From contig LNDQ01000039.1 in assembly GCA_001464695.1 (NCBI GenBank), forward strand, positions 1 through 64,000: a stretch of DNA of 64,000 bases, written 5' to 3'. Made by a program: the position numbers and the translations under genes. The stretch is from Betaproteobacteria bacterium Ga0077523. GTDB taxonomy: Bacteria; Pseudomonadota; Gammaproteobacteria; Burkholderiales; Ga0077523. Positions 1 through 8,065 of the stretch are shown here, one piece after another. The notes beneath the pieces are model-generated. The model worked only from the letters and a program-made list of their open reading frames with translations, had not been told where the DNA came from and ran no database searches. Each line of letters starts with the position of its first letter. The stretch's first letter is position 1.

Positions 1-11
1 AAGCGGTGCCC

Positions 12-100
12 GTCCAACCTTCCGTTGAAGCGGAGTGACGTATGACCATCGCCTCACTGTCGATTGCCGTGCACGTCTTCCGCTTAACTACACGTTAGGC
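12..100 (+). other. integron attC site (upstream)
   Basis: The parts of an attC recombination site are present in order. R'' is GTCCAAC (12-18), L'' is GTTGAAGCGGA (24-34), L' is TCCGCTTAAC (79-88) and R' is GTTAGGC (94-100). L'' and L' are complementary except for one extra base in L'', the extrahelical base typical of attC. Each R/L pair is separated by five bases. R'' does not match R' exactly, as expected when the last bases of R' belong to the next cassette. Bases 1-11 would be the end of a preceding cassette. Confidence 0.8.
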
Positions 101-647
101 CCCGATGGCAGCAGTTTCGCGATCCGTTGCCGCCCTCCGCATCTTCGGGGACAACCTTGTCCCGGAAGATGTTTCTGCGCTACTGAAGTCGTCGCCGACT
201 AAGTGCCACCGCAAAGGAGACATCGAACGAACCAAGAGCGGAAGAGAGATCGTCCGAAAGACCGGAATGTGGCTCCTGAACGCAAAGGACCGCGAACCCG
301 AGGCCCTAGACTCTCAGGTTGCAGAGTTACTCGCAGGGCTAACGACCGATGAAGGCGTTTGGACACGCTTGTCGAGCGAGTACGCAGTCGATCTGTTCTG
401 CGGTCTGTTCATGAACGAATCAAATGAAGGCTTTTCGCTCTCAACCTCTACCCTTGCGTTGCTATCCGCCCGTGGAATTGAGATCGGCTTCGACATATAC
501 ACTCCAACTCGCGCGATATCGCCCGATGAGCCGTGTCCCTGCAAGAGCGGAAAGCCCTATGCCGACTGTTGCGCAGTCAAACAATCAGCCTAACCCCAAG
601 CTCGTTCGGACCGTCCGCCTGCGGCGTCCGGCCGCACAGCTTTCACG
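95..647 (+). mobile_element. integron gene cassette
   Basis: The segment between the cleavage points (G/TT) of two attC R' sites, 94/95 and 647/648, has the size and layout of a single-gene cassette. One gene fills nearly all of it, in the usual orientation, and its stop codon lies inside the R'' box of the downstream attC. No integrase gene or attI is in the window, so this is the tail of an array or an integrase-less cluster. The cassette has no visible promoter of its own. Confidence 0.75.
105..593 (+). CDS. cassette-borne DUF4279-like protein with C-terminal SEC-C motif
   Basis: The 162-residue product has two parts. The first ~125 residues resemble DUF4279: an opening ALRIFGDNL strand, then a conserved KGD and a TGMW segment. 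Residues ~140-155 carry PCPCKSGKPYADCC, the CxC...CC zinc-binding SEC-C motif found at the end of SecA and of many small proteins. The biochemical role is unknown; a cytoplasmic location is likely because there is no signal peptide. The gene starts a few bases after the upstream attC and its TAA lies within the next attC, so it moves as an integron cassette. DUF4279 proteins are often linked to immunity or defence-like loci, but nothing here proves that. Confidence 0.75.
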   Translation: MAAVSRSVAALRIFGDNLVPEDVSALLKSSPTKCHRKGDIERTKSGREIVRKTGMWLLNAKDREPEALDSQVAELLAGLTTDEGVWTRLSSEYAVDLFCGLFMNESNEGFSLSTSTLALLSARGIEIGFDIYTPTRAISPDEPCPCKSGKPYADCCAVKQSA

Positions 648-653
648 TTAGGC
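588..653 (+). other. integron attC site (downstream)
   Basis: R'' GCCTAAC (588-594) and R' GTTAGGC (647-653) are exact reverse complements. Inside them an L'' arm (~599-612, AGCTCGTTCGGACC) pairs imperfectly with an L' arm (630-641, GGCCGCACAGCT), leaving unpaired bases in L''. The ~66-base length is typical. The stop codon of the cassette gene (591-593) overlaps R''. No further attC was found downstream, so this may be the last site of the array. Confidence 0.75.
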
Positions 654-737
654 GTCCGATCCACCCCCATCCTTTGCCAGTCTCGAGCACTTCAGCAAAA
701 CTCCTCATCTATTGTTTACGACTACTGAGGCTTAGAT

Positions 738-1679
738 ATGCATCGTCTTCTGTTAGCGCTTGCGTTGTTCGTCGTCTCTGGGTTGTCGCTAGCCCAACTC
801 CCTTGCTCGCCTACTCAAGTAGAGTGTTCCCGGACGTTTGCGCGGCTCAACACAACAGTCGAGCTCGCCTTTCCCCGTTCTGGCAAGTCCAATTTCAACT
901 ACGCAATAGGTGGATCCTATGGGGACCACCTACCTACTGTCGTCGAGTCCGAAACTAAACTTCAAGCGGATTTGCGGGTCCGTGGGAGCGAGTCAGTTTT
1001 CGGCGAAACTTTTTCCGCGACAAGCGATGGCTCGGTGTTCGCGAACTCCTCCGCAAACGTCGACCTGTGGTTGGGACAGATCCGCGCGAGGATTGACGGC
1101 TTTGAAGCGCTTTTGCCCCCTCAGTCTTTCTTTGAGGTAAGCGGTGCCGAAGTTGCTGCGTCGCTTCAGGACACCGTGTACTTCCAACTTCCTTCGAACT
1201 TCTCCGGCGGAACTGCATCGTTCGTGTGGACGGTCGATGGATCGCTCGCCGCGGCGGCCTCGCGCACAACGCTCTCCGACCCCACGTTTGCAGAGGCTCG
1301 AGTTGATGCCGGAGGCCCGACGACTTCGAGGCGTTGGACAACACCCGGGACGTTCCTTGAAACGCTAACGGCAGACGTGTTTCTCCCGGCTGCACCTGGG
1401 GCGGTGATACCGGCAACGTTCACTTCGCAGTTACTGCTTCGATCCGGTGCTGGTGCGGGTGGATTCGACGTGGACCTCTACAACACAGCGACTTTGTCGA
1501 TAGTCACCCCAGATGGCGTAACGTGGACAAGCGAAAGTGGAATCCTCTTGGCTGCAGTACCGGAGCCGAATAGCGTAGCCATGTTCGCTCTCGGCGCAGC
1601 ACTATTGGTTGCAAGTCAGCGGCTGCACGGCGCTAGCAGGCGAAGCAGGCGAAGGGGTCAGGCTTGTATAGCTGCATAG
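738..1679 (+). CDS. PEP-CTERM sorting domain protein
   Basis: A 313-residue exported protein. Residues 1-20 are a signal peptide (hydrophobic LLALALFVVSGLSL, cleavage near LAQ). The C-terminal sorting signal starts at about residue 274 with VPEP, followed by a hydrophobic helix and an Arg-rich tail (RRSRRR). Exosortase normally cleaves such proteins, which end up at the surface or in exopolysaccharide matrix. The middle is beta-rich and unassigned. The last codons (RGQACIAA) are encoded by the left arm of the inverted-repeat element at 1654-1800, so the original tail may have been altered by insertion. No exosortase gene is in the window. Confidence 0.8.
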   Translation: MHRLLLALALFVVSGLSLAQLPCSPTQVECSRTFARLNTTVELAFPRSGKSNFNYAIGGSYGDHLPTVVESETKLQADLRVRGSESVFGETFSATSDGSVFANSSANVDLWLGQIRARIDGFEALLPPQSFFEVSGAEVAASLQDTVYFQLPSNFSGGTASFVWTVDGSLAAAASRTTLSDPTFAEARVDAGGPTTSRRWTTPGTFLETLTADVFLPAAPGAVIPATFTSQLLLRSGAGAGGFDVDLYNTATLSIVTPDGVTWTSESGILLAAVPEPNSVAMFALGAALLVASQRLHGASRRSRRRGQACIAA

Positions 1680-1800
1680 CCATCGAACTTTGGCATGTGG
1701 CGCCGGGATGCCGACAATACAGAAGGTCCGGATAAGATCAGGACGGAATGATCACGCGGCCTCGCTCTCGGGATCTTTGCAGTTATGCAAGCCTGACCCC
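1654..1800. mobile_element. small inverted-repeat (MITE/REP-like) element
   Basis: GGGGTCAGGCTTGTATAGCTGC begins at 1654, and its near-perfect reverse complement ends at 1800 (GCAAGCCTGACCCC at its outer end). About 100 bases lie between the arms, including a GGCAT...ATGCC hairpin. No transposase is encoded. The element overlaps the 3' end of the PEP-CTERM gene and abuts a truncated hydrolase, so it probably inserted here or marks a rearrangement point. Similar GGGGTCAG-type palindromes accompany REP-associated elements in proteobacteria; that link is from general knowledge, not from a search. Confidence 0.5.
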
Positions 1801-1814
1801 CTCCCCCCGCCCCT

Positions 1815-2195
1815 ATGATCGAGCTCCTGAAGGCCGGCCGCAAGGAAGAGTTCGATGGCTACATGACCAAGATGCTTGATCCTGCCATGAAACATTCCCT
1901 GGCCTTCCGCATGCGACCCTTCGGGACGACATCGTATTTCGATGCGTTCACTGCGACGATGGCTTACGACCTCACGGATATCGCCGGAAGGATCGAGTGC
2001 CCGATGCTGATCACCGAGCCGGTGAACGAGGCGTTCTGGCCTGGTCAGTCGCGTCGACTGCATGACCTTCTCACATGCCCGAAGGTCTTGGTCCCGTTCT
2101 CGGAATCCGACGGGGCGGATCTGCACTGCGAGCCGAAAGCGTTCGGACTGCGAGAACTTCGCGTGTTCAACTGGCTCGACAAGATTCTGGGTTGA
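1815..2195 (+). pseudogene. 3' remnant of an alpha/beta-hydrolase
   Basis: The 126-residue reading frame looks like only the C-terminal half of an alpha/beta-hydrolase (dienelactone hydrolase or prolyl-oligopeptidase-like). It has the CPMLITEPVNEAFWPGQS segment of the acid-residue loop and GADLHCEP, which would carry the catalytic His. The N-terminal half with the nucleophile elbow is absent, and a stop (1794-1796) lies in frame just upstream. Truncation coincides with the right arm of the inverted-repeat element. The fragment is unlikely to be active alone. An unusual small independent protein is possible but less likely. Confidence 0.6.
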
Positions 2196-2399
2196 CATCT
2201 CTCCTGGAGCGGTAGCTCCGGCCGCCGAAGGGACGCACCCTCGGCTTCGCCATGGAAACCTCCACGGCTACGCACGTCCGCTCACGGGCCCGATGGCGTT
2301 GGGTGAGGACGTTCCGGCGTGGCACCATTGCACCCGAGGCGCCGAGGTCCTCCGGGAACACTCGGTCTGACGTGCCCCCTTCCTTCGTCATCCGATTCC

Positions 2400-3809
2400 A
2401 TGCGCACGAAGTTCCGCCAAGTACTGCTTTTCGTCGCCATTGCGACGTTGAGCCTCATTTCCACCGCGGACGGCGTTGACGACACTCAGTCCGCCGGTGC
2501 CTTCACGGTGCCGACCACCGACAAGGTGGCCTACATGCAACCCGGCCCTGCGCTTTCGGAACGGCAACGCGAGGCGTTCCTGCGCGGGCGAGCCGGCTTC
2601 AACCGGCCGTGGGTGGTGTTCGCTGTCAGCACCGGGGACTGGGGATTGGGTCCCACGTTCGTCGCGGATAGCTGCGGTGCGTGCCACATGCGCGCCGGCC
2701 GTGGCAGCCCGCCTGAAACGCCCGACGAACCACCGGTGTCCGTCGTCGTACGCCTCAGCGTGCCGGGCACCGATTCACACGGCGGGCCGCGCCCACACGA
2801 GCGCTACGGAGATCAATTGCAGAACCGTGCGCTGCAAGGCCAGCGGCCGGAACTTCTTTTTCGCACCGTGCCGGTGCCGCACGAGGCCGATATCCGGATC
2901 GAGTGGGACGAACACACGGTCACATTGGCGGACGGTACCGAGGTCCCGCTGCGCAGGCCGCGCGTCCGTTTCGAGCAACTTGCCTTTGGCGACCTCGGCG
3001 CCGACGCCACCACGTCGCTGCGCGTCGCGCCCCCGGTGTTCGGTCTCGGCCTGCTCGAAGCGGTGCCGGAAGATGCACTGCATGAACTTGCCGCGGCGCA
3101 GCGGCAGATCGGCTTCGGCGGCCGGCCCAACCTCGTCTGGAACGCGATCGAGCAGCGCATGTCGCTCGGGCGCTTCGGATGGAAGGCGACCCAGCCGGGC
3201 ATGCGGCAGCAGATCGCCACTGCGGCGATCGCCGACATGGGTGTGACCTCGAGCCTGTTTCCGAAACAGAACTGCCCGGACGTTCAGACGGTATGCCTGG
3301 GCGAGGTGCCTGGCAACGAACCTGAGCTGAGCGACGCGGCCTGGGACGATCTCGAACTCCTTGCCCTGGGCCTGGGCGTGCCGGCTCGACGCAACTGGAG
3401 CGACGAGAACGTGCAACGGGGCGCAGTGCTGTTCGAGCGGCTGCAGTGCGCCGTGTGCCACGTTCCGACGCTGCGCACCGCAGACAGTTTCCCGCGGGTG
3501 CCGCAGCTCGCCCGGCAGACGATCCACCCCTATACGGACCTCCTGCTGCACGACATGGGAGACGAACTGGCCGATCATCGGCCGGACTTCGCAGCGGGCG
3601 GGCGCGACTGGCGCACGCCGCCGCTCTGGGGCCTGGGGTTGTCGCGCGTCGTGAACGGCAACACGACGATGTTGCACGATGGTCGGGCGCGCAATGTCAC
3701 TGAGGCGATTCTGTGGCACGGGGGTGAAGCGGCTGCAGCACGGCAGGCGTTTACCAGGCTGACGGCGGGCGAGCGGGAGGCGTTGTTGACGTTTCTCGAT
3801 GCAATTTAG
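2400..3809 (+). CDS. di-haem oxidoreductase family protein (DUF1111-like, putative thiol oxidoreductase/peroxidase)
   Basis: A 469-residue periplasmic c-type cytochrome. The start at 2400 gives a good signal peptide (MRTKFRQVLLFVAIATLSLI); an earlier in-frame start would place 27 odd residues before it. Two haem-attachment motifs are visible, CGACH at about residue 92 and CAVCH at about 350. Spacing and the segments HDMGDELADHRPDF and RTPPLWGLG match the di-haem oxidoreductase family, annotated as thiol oxidoreductase or related to MauG/CcpA peroxidases. The substrate is unknown. No imelysin or iron-uptake gene, a frequent partner, lies nearby. A strong hairpin 38 bases after the stop may end the transcript. 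Confidence 0.85.
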   Translation: MRTKFRQVLLFVAIATLSLISTADGVDDTQSAGAFTVPTTDKVAYMQPGPALSERQREAFLRGRAGFNRPWVVFAVSTGDWGLGPTFVADSCGACHMRAGRGSPPETPDEPPVSVVVRLSVPGTDSHGGPRPHERYGDQLQNRALQGQRPELLFRTVPVPHEADIRIEWDEHTVTLADGTEVPLRRPRVRFEQLAFGDLGADATTSLRVAPPVFGLGLLEAVPEDALHELAAAQRQIGFGGRPNLVWNAIEQRMSLGRFGWKATQPGMRQQIATAAIADMGVTSSLFPKQNCPDVQTVCLGEVPGNEPELSDAAWDDLELLALGLGVPARRNWSDENVQRGAVLFERLQCAVCHVPTLRTADSFPRVPQLARQTIHPYTDLLLHDMGDELADHRPDFAAGGRDWRTPPLWGLGLSRVVNGNTTMLHDGRARNVTEAILWHGGEAAAARQAFTRLTAGEREALLTFLDAI

Positions 3810-3833
3810 GGCGGAGGGATGACGTATGTCTTT

Positions 3834-3875
3834 GGCCCCCATCCCAACCTTCCCCCGGCGTAGCCGGGGGAAGGA
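3834..3875. repeat. interspersed hairpin repeat, copy 1
   Basis: GGCCCCCATCCCAACC leads into a perfect 12-bp stem (CCTTCCCCCGGC / GCCGGGGGAAGG, loop GTA, 3848-3874). The same CCCCATCCCAACCTT leader plus C-run hairpin recurs near 12.6, 52.7, 60.1 and 62.7 kb. Sitting just after the di-haem gene, it could also act as a terminator, though no T-tract follows. Confidence 0.75.
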
Positions 3876-4130
3876 GTGCCTGTCGTGGACGTTTCCTCCA
3901 CGACATCGTTGGGACGCTGGAGTCCCGATACTTCTCGACCCTTTCCCGATGAAGAATCGTCGCGAAGGCATTGATGAGCTCACTCTGACCGGGCCTGTCA
4001 CTAGTTCTGTGTGCGAGGCGACAATCGCGACTTGAGGCAATCTCGAGTAGCCGGATCAAGTGTCGCAATCACGCACCCGCGTATCTCTGCACCCTGCAGG
4101 AGTACTCCACCCGGCAGCGCCTACCCTCGC
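3876..4130. other. intergenic region, no gene seen
   Basis: Nothing recognisable apart from a short 9-bp stem (TGTCGTGGA at 3881-3889 with TCCACGACA at 3897-3905) right after the repeat. No convincing promoter or small gene was found. Confidence 0.4.
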
Positions 4131-4715
4131 ATGAAAACCCAGTACTACACCGCCACCAGCCTCGACGGTTTCCTCGCCACCGAGGACGACTCCATCGAAT
4201 GGCTGTTTACCCTCGGAGATCTGAACGACACGGGTTACTCGGATTTCATCGCGAATGTCGGCGCGCTGGCCATGGGGGCCTCCACGTATCTGTGGCTGAT
4301 GGATCACGCGGAGCAGGTGGCTGCGGAGACCGGTTCGCCTTGGCCGTACTCTCAACCCACCTGGGTCTTCACCCATCGCACCTTGCCGCAAGTACCCAAC
4401 GCCGATGTGCGCTTCGTTCAGGGTGACGTGCGCCCGGTCCACGCGGAGATGGCTCGCGCCGCGGGCTCCAAGAATCTGTGGATCGTCGGCGGCGGTGACC
4501 TCGCCGCTCAGTTTCACGACGCCGTCCTGCTGACCGAAGCGATCATCACGGTGGCTTCGGTCACGCTGGGCAAGGGCAAGCCGCTCTTTCCTCGGCGGGT
4601 GACGAATCCACCCTGGAAACTGGTGTCCGTTCGCCAGATCGGCGCAGGGCTTGCTGAGCTTCGCTATGAGCTGCCGGAGCCGACCGCCAGGGACGCGCCT
4701 CGAGTGCCCGCATGA
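4131..4715 (+). CDS. dihydrofolate reductase family protein (RibD C-terminal domain-like)
   Basis: A 194-residue cytosolic protein with the opening of this family (YYTATSLDGFLATEDDSIEW), the internal GASTYLWL segment, WVFTHR and NLWIVGGGDLAAQF, which together form the NADPH-binding fold shared by DHFR and the RibD reductase domain. Such stand-alone proteins are common and their substrate is usually unknown; true folate reduction is not implied. The start at 4131 is chosen because the family begins at this Met; a 40-residue upstream extension lacks similarity. It is followed by an unrelated small gene after 79 bases. Confidence 0.8.
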   Translation: MKTQYYTATSLDGFLATEDDSIEWLFTLGDLNDTGYSDFIANVGALAMGASTYLWLMDHAEQVAAETGSPWPYSQPTWVFTHRTLPQVPNADVRFVQGDVRPVHAEMARAAGSKNLWIVGGGDLAAQFHDAVLLTEAIITVASVTLGKGKPLFPRRVTNPPWKLVSVRQIGAGLAELRYELPEPTARDAPRVPA

Positions 4716-4794
4716 GATACTGACGCAGTAGCCGTTACCGCTCTGTTGGCTGGCTGCAGCCTGCCCCGACAGGCGACACGAATCGAGTTGGACC

Positions 4795-5166
4795 ATGGTC
4801 GAATTGATCTGGGAACAGTCCGGTGTCCTGAGGCGGATGACGGGGCACGTCACGCTGGAGGAGCTGGACTCGTCTGCCAGCCAGCTGCAGGGAAATGCGC
4901 GGGTCGACGACGTTCGCTACATCATTCACGACTTCACCGGCGCCACCGATATTGTCGTGTCGCAGGGAGACATCGAGTTCATGGCGGTCCGCGCCAGCAT
5001 CGCCCTGCTGAAGAACCCGAAGGTGAAGATCGCTTTCGTCGGAGATCACGCGGTCGTTCACGCGTTGATCGATGCCTTCAACAATCTGGGCGCCTCGCCT
5101 CACCGGTGTCACCGCTTCGACACGCTGGAAGAGGCCAGGAGATTTGCCGGGCCCCAGTCACCATAG
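4795..5166 (+). CDS. STAS/SpoIIAA-like small protein
   Basis: 123 residues with no signal peptide. The order of elements looks like the STAS/SpoIIAA-like fold: an N-terminal GHVTLEEL strand-helix, IIHDFTGATDI as the central strand and loop, KVKIAFVGD as a later strand, and a final CHRFDTLEEA helix. Proteins of this type bind small lipidic or nucleotide ligands or act as switches, but this one has no known partner here. The assignment rests on pattern only. It is followed by a small secreted protein gene after 21 bases and the two may be co-transcribed. Confidence 0.45.
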   Translation: MVELIWEQSGVLRRMTGHVTLEELDSSASQLQGNARVDDVRYIIHDFTGATDIVVSQGDIEFMAVRASIALLKNPKVKIAFVGDHAVVHALIDAFNNLGASPHRCHRFDTLEEARRFAGPQSP

Positions 5167-5187
5167 AAGTCGAGCGAGGAACCGACC

Positions 5188-5523
5188 ATGCGCACGAAGG
5201 CAGGACATCTTCCCTGTGTACTTTGCATCCTCATGCTTTGCGCGTCGGCGCCTGGCCGGGCGGGTGACGTCAAGCTCGTCTCCGACACCTGGGACAACGT
5301 CTGCGGCGTGGAGGTGACCTGGGGGCCGGAGGCCCCGAACGACACACCGGTGGAGCACCACTCCGACGTGTCGCGAGGGTGGTCGATCACCAAGCCCGGG
5401 CCGCTCTGCTACCGCCGCCCGAGCACGCCGGACAACTGCGAGTCGGGCATGACGCAGTGGAAGACCCAGTGGCGCTGCGCCACGGGTGCGGCCCCCGAGG
5501 GCGAGGTGCTTTCGCTGAAGTAG
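5188..5523 (+). CDS. small secreted protein of unknown function
   Basis: 111 residues. A signal peptide is clear (CVLCILMLCASAPG, cleavage near GRA-GD at about residue 25). The mature part has four Cys residues (NVCGVEV, GPLCYRR, DNCESG, RWRCATG region), suggesting two disulphides in the periplasm. I do not recognise the family. The gene closely follows the STAS-like gene and precedes a decayed gene fragment. Confidence 0.55.
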   Translation: MRTKAGHLPCVLCILMLCASAPGRAGDVKLVSDTWDNVCGVEVTWGPEAPNDTPVEHHSDVSRGWSITKPGPLCYRRPSTPDNCESGMTQWKTQWRCATGAAPEGEVLSLK

Positions 5524-5576
5524 TGAAGTTGCGACTGCGGGTCGCCGGCACTGCGGACCCTTCAGGGGCGGGTGTG

Positions 5577-5701
5577 TCGGCCGATACAGACCTGACTCCC
5601 CCGACCATGCGCCTCGCATGACCCCAATACGCGGTCAACTCTTCGACGTCGCCGATAACTGTCCCTCCCCCCTCACCTTCCAGGCCGAGGAGTCAGGCTG
5701 T
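5577..5701 (+). pseudogene. decayed partial duplicate of the lipoprotein gene at 7325
   Basis: From TCGGCCGATAC at 5577 the DNA aligns without gaps to 7283 onward, through the start codon (5618 versus 7325) and about 80 bases of coding sequence. By hand count roughly two-thirds to three-quarters of positions match. The translated starts share M-T-P-x2-G-x2-F-x-V-A-x2-C and a later AE-x-SG. The copy here has lost the hydrophobic core and the lipobox Cys, and its frame ends after 52 codons (TGA at 5774), so it should be non-functional. Beyond ~5701 I see no similarity. Confidence 0.55.
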
Positions 5702-5798
5702 TCGAAGGCGGCTTGCACGGAATCTGGCGACCGGGCACCCGCCATCGTGAACGCAACCGCGGAAGAATCGCCATGACGGTCACTGCGAGGAGGGCGGC

Positions 5799-7142
5799 AT
5801 GTCGATGATTCGTGGAATCACCGTCACTGCAGTCGCGGTGATCGCGCTCGGCGTTGCCGCAGTCTTCTTCGTGCGTACCTACTGGAGCGGCGACCGGATC
5901 GTATGGTCGGATGCCTATGTCGCCCTCGATGCCGCCGAACTGCATCGATCCCCGAACGCAGCCGAACATGAACGATTGCTGCTCGCCAACGCCATGGCGG
6001 AAGGCGAAGCGCCAGAGGGCATGCCTGCGGGGCGGCGGCTTCACCCGATCGGTACACTCGTGCGGCTGCGCTACGAGGTTCTCGACGACGCCGGCGGGGT
6101 CGCGGATACCGTCGACGTGCGAGCTATCGTGCCTGCGCTCCCGTACTTTGGCGCCGATGCACCCGCGGCACCGTTCGGCACGACCGGATGCCCGCAGGCG
6201 TGCCAGCAGCACCGCACGGCTGCCCAGGCCACGCTGATCGATCGCACCGGGCAGCCCGGCCTCGCCGACGAGTGGGTACTGCGGATGCCCGTCGGTCAGC
6301 CCTTCCCTCTGGGAAAGCGGTCTCTGACGGTACGGGACTTCCAGGCGGCGGCGCCCTATTCCATCCCGCTCGCACCCTTGCGAGTCACGATGGTCGAGGC
6401 CTGCAACGGTCGGCTTCGCGCCGGGGCCGCAACGCATCTCGAGTTCTTTCCGTTCGCAATCGTGCCGATTCCGAGCGGGCTGCATACCGACCGATGGGTG
6501 CAGATCGAAGGCTGCGGGCAGCTCGTGGCTGCCGTGCCCGCCGCCCGCATCGCCGCTGCTCCCGAGCCCGACCCGAACACCGTGGACGAAGCTATGGCGC
6601 CGCCGGGCAAGGAACTGCGCCGGCGTGTCCCGCCCTCCGCGGCGGAGCTGGAGGCGCTTGTGCCCGACAACGAAGGGCAACCGCTCGGCCGTGCCTTGCT
6701 GGTGGTGAACGAATCGTGGCTGGCGGGACATGGCCGGCCCCAGCGCGTGCGCATCGCGCGGGCGTGCCGGTTCGACGGCGACGCAAACCGATGGCGGCCG
6801 ATCCCGCTGCCGGACGGCGATCTGGAGATCGCCCTGCAGCAATCCGTGCCCGGCGACGGGCAGCCGCCTCGACGGGTCGCGATGCGTCTGCCGGAGGGTC
6901 CCGCGTTGTTCTGGGCCGAGTGGACCGAAGCCGATCTGGATCAACCTGGGGCGGGCCGCACGCACGCGGTGTCGCTCGAATCCGGTCGCAAGCCGCAGTG
7001 TCCTCGCACGGTACGTCGCGCGGTGGCACCAGACGAGATCGTCGCCTGCGTACCGAACCACGCGACGGGTGCCGTCAGGGCAGTGCCGGACCCGGTAGCC
7101 TACTGCTCCGGTCCGGACACCGCTGCGAAGGTCGCCAAATGA
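5799..7142 (+). CDS. membrane-anchored periplasmic protein of unknown function
   Basis: 447 residues. One N-terminal transmembrane segment or uncleaved signal (residues ~5-27, ITVTAVAVIALGVAAVFFV) should anchor a large periplasmic domain. A strong ribosome-binding site (GAGGAGGGCGGC) precedes the ATG, supporting the start. The body is rich in Pro, Arg and Ala, has scattered Cys pairs (TTGCPQACQQH) and no motif I recognise. It heads a run of four uncharacterised envelope genes (to 9645). I cannot assign a function. Confidence 0.6.
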   Translation: MSMIRGITVTAVAVIALGVAAVFFVRTYWSGDRIVWSDAYVALDAAELHRSPNAAEHERLLLANAMAEGEAPEGMPAGRRLHPIGTLVRLRYEVLDDAGGVADTVDVRAIVPALPYFGADAPAAPFGTTGCPQACQQHRTAAQATLIDRTGQPGLADEWVLRMPVGQPFPLGKRSLTVRDFQAAAPYSIPLAPLRVTMVEACNGRLRAGAATHLEFFPFAIVPIPSGLHTDRWVQIEGCGQLVAAVPAARIAAAPEPDPNTVDEAMAPPGKELRRRVPPSAAELEALVPDNEGQPLGRALLVVNESWLAGHGRPQRVRIARACRFDGDANRWRPIPLPDGDLEIALQQSVPGDGQPPRRVAMRLPEGPALFWAEWTEADLDQPGAGRTHAVSLESGRKPQCPRTVRRAVAPDEIVACVPNHATGAVRAVPDPVAYCSGPDTAAKVAK

Positions 7143-7324
7143 AGTCGCGGCACGCCAGGTGGCGAACTTGCCCGAAGGTCAGCGGCTGGACGCAGGACGA
7201 AGCCGCCGCGGTCGAGTAGCCCTTCCTGACGCGAGAAAGTCAAAGTGCCAACGGCTGCGCCAAGCTCTTCAGAGAAGGGCATGACGGCCGATACGTAGCT
7301 GACACCCTTGTCTATGCCCCTTGC

Positions 7325-8053
7325 ATGACGCCTCCCCTCGGGCACCACTTCGCTGTCGCCGCCACCTGCGCTCTCCTCGTCGCCTGCAAGGCCGAGGTGT
7401 CCGGGTCGCCGACTCCACCGGCCGAGTTCGGCGCGGTTTCGAAGCCCCTGCTCGGCTGCCCCACGGTCCAGGGTGTCTACGCCTGGCCACCGGCAGCCGG
7501 CACCTATTCCGAGCACATCGCGACGAATCGTGAGCCTTGGGAAGGCGGCATACCGGTCCCGGCGCGCAGGGGGGCGATGCAGATCTGGGTGACGCAGTCC
7601 ATGACCGGCATGGTCTTTCGCTCGCGTTCCGCGCGCCGGCTGGCAGGGCTTCGCGACCGCTCGCTCAAGGAATGGAGCTATGCCGAGTATCCCCGGAGCA
7701 GTTATTCGTGCATTCGAGGGCTGCTGGAGGTCAAGGCGGTCGACGTGGAAACGACCGAGGACTACGGCGGCGCCGGCATCCGGCGTGGTTTCAAGCTGGC
7801 GACCCTGAAGGACGGCTCCCTGGCCGTGGGCGTGAACACCGTCGTTCATGGGCGCACCAGCCCCATCTTCGGGTGGGGCGACGTCAGCGTCGGGAGCATC
7901 CCCATGCCCGACAGGATCATCTGGAGATGGTCGAAGCTCTCGCGCCTGGAATCCGGCGACCAGGAACCCGCTCCGGTGAACGCGGCGCTCGCGCCGGCAC
8001 GGATTGCAGAATCGACTCGCCCAGTCGAAGCGGACGGTCGGACTGCCGACTGA
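7325..8053 (+). CDS. putative lipoprotein of unknown function
   Basis: 242 residues. The N-terminus (FAVAATCALLVACKAE) ends in a lipobox-like LVAC, so the mature protein probably starts at Cys21 and is lipid-anchored. The next residues (KAEVSG) do not clearly decide between inner and outer membrane. No family recognised. The region just before its ATG, and its first ~27 codons, exist as a decayed copy at 5577-5701. It is followed after 12 bases by a small membrane protein gene, so they are likely one operon. Confidence 0.6.
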   Translation: MTPPLGHHFAVAATCALLVACKAEVSGSPTPPAEFGAVSKPLLGCPTVQGVYAWPPAAGTYSEHIATNREPWEGGIPVPARRGAMQIWVTQSMTGMVFRSRSARRLAGLRDRSLKEWSYAEYPRSSYSCIRGLLEVKAVDVETTEDYGGAGIRRGFKLATLKDGSLAVGVNTVVHGRTSPIFGWGDVSVGSIPMPDRIIWRWSKLSRLESGDQEPAPVNAALAPARIAESTRPVEADGRTAD

Positions 8054-8065
8054 ATCGGCCGATCC

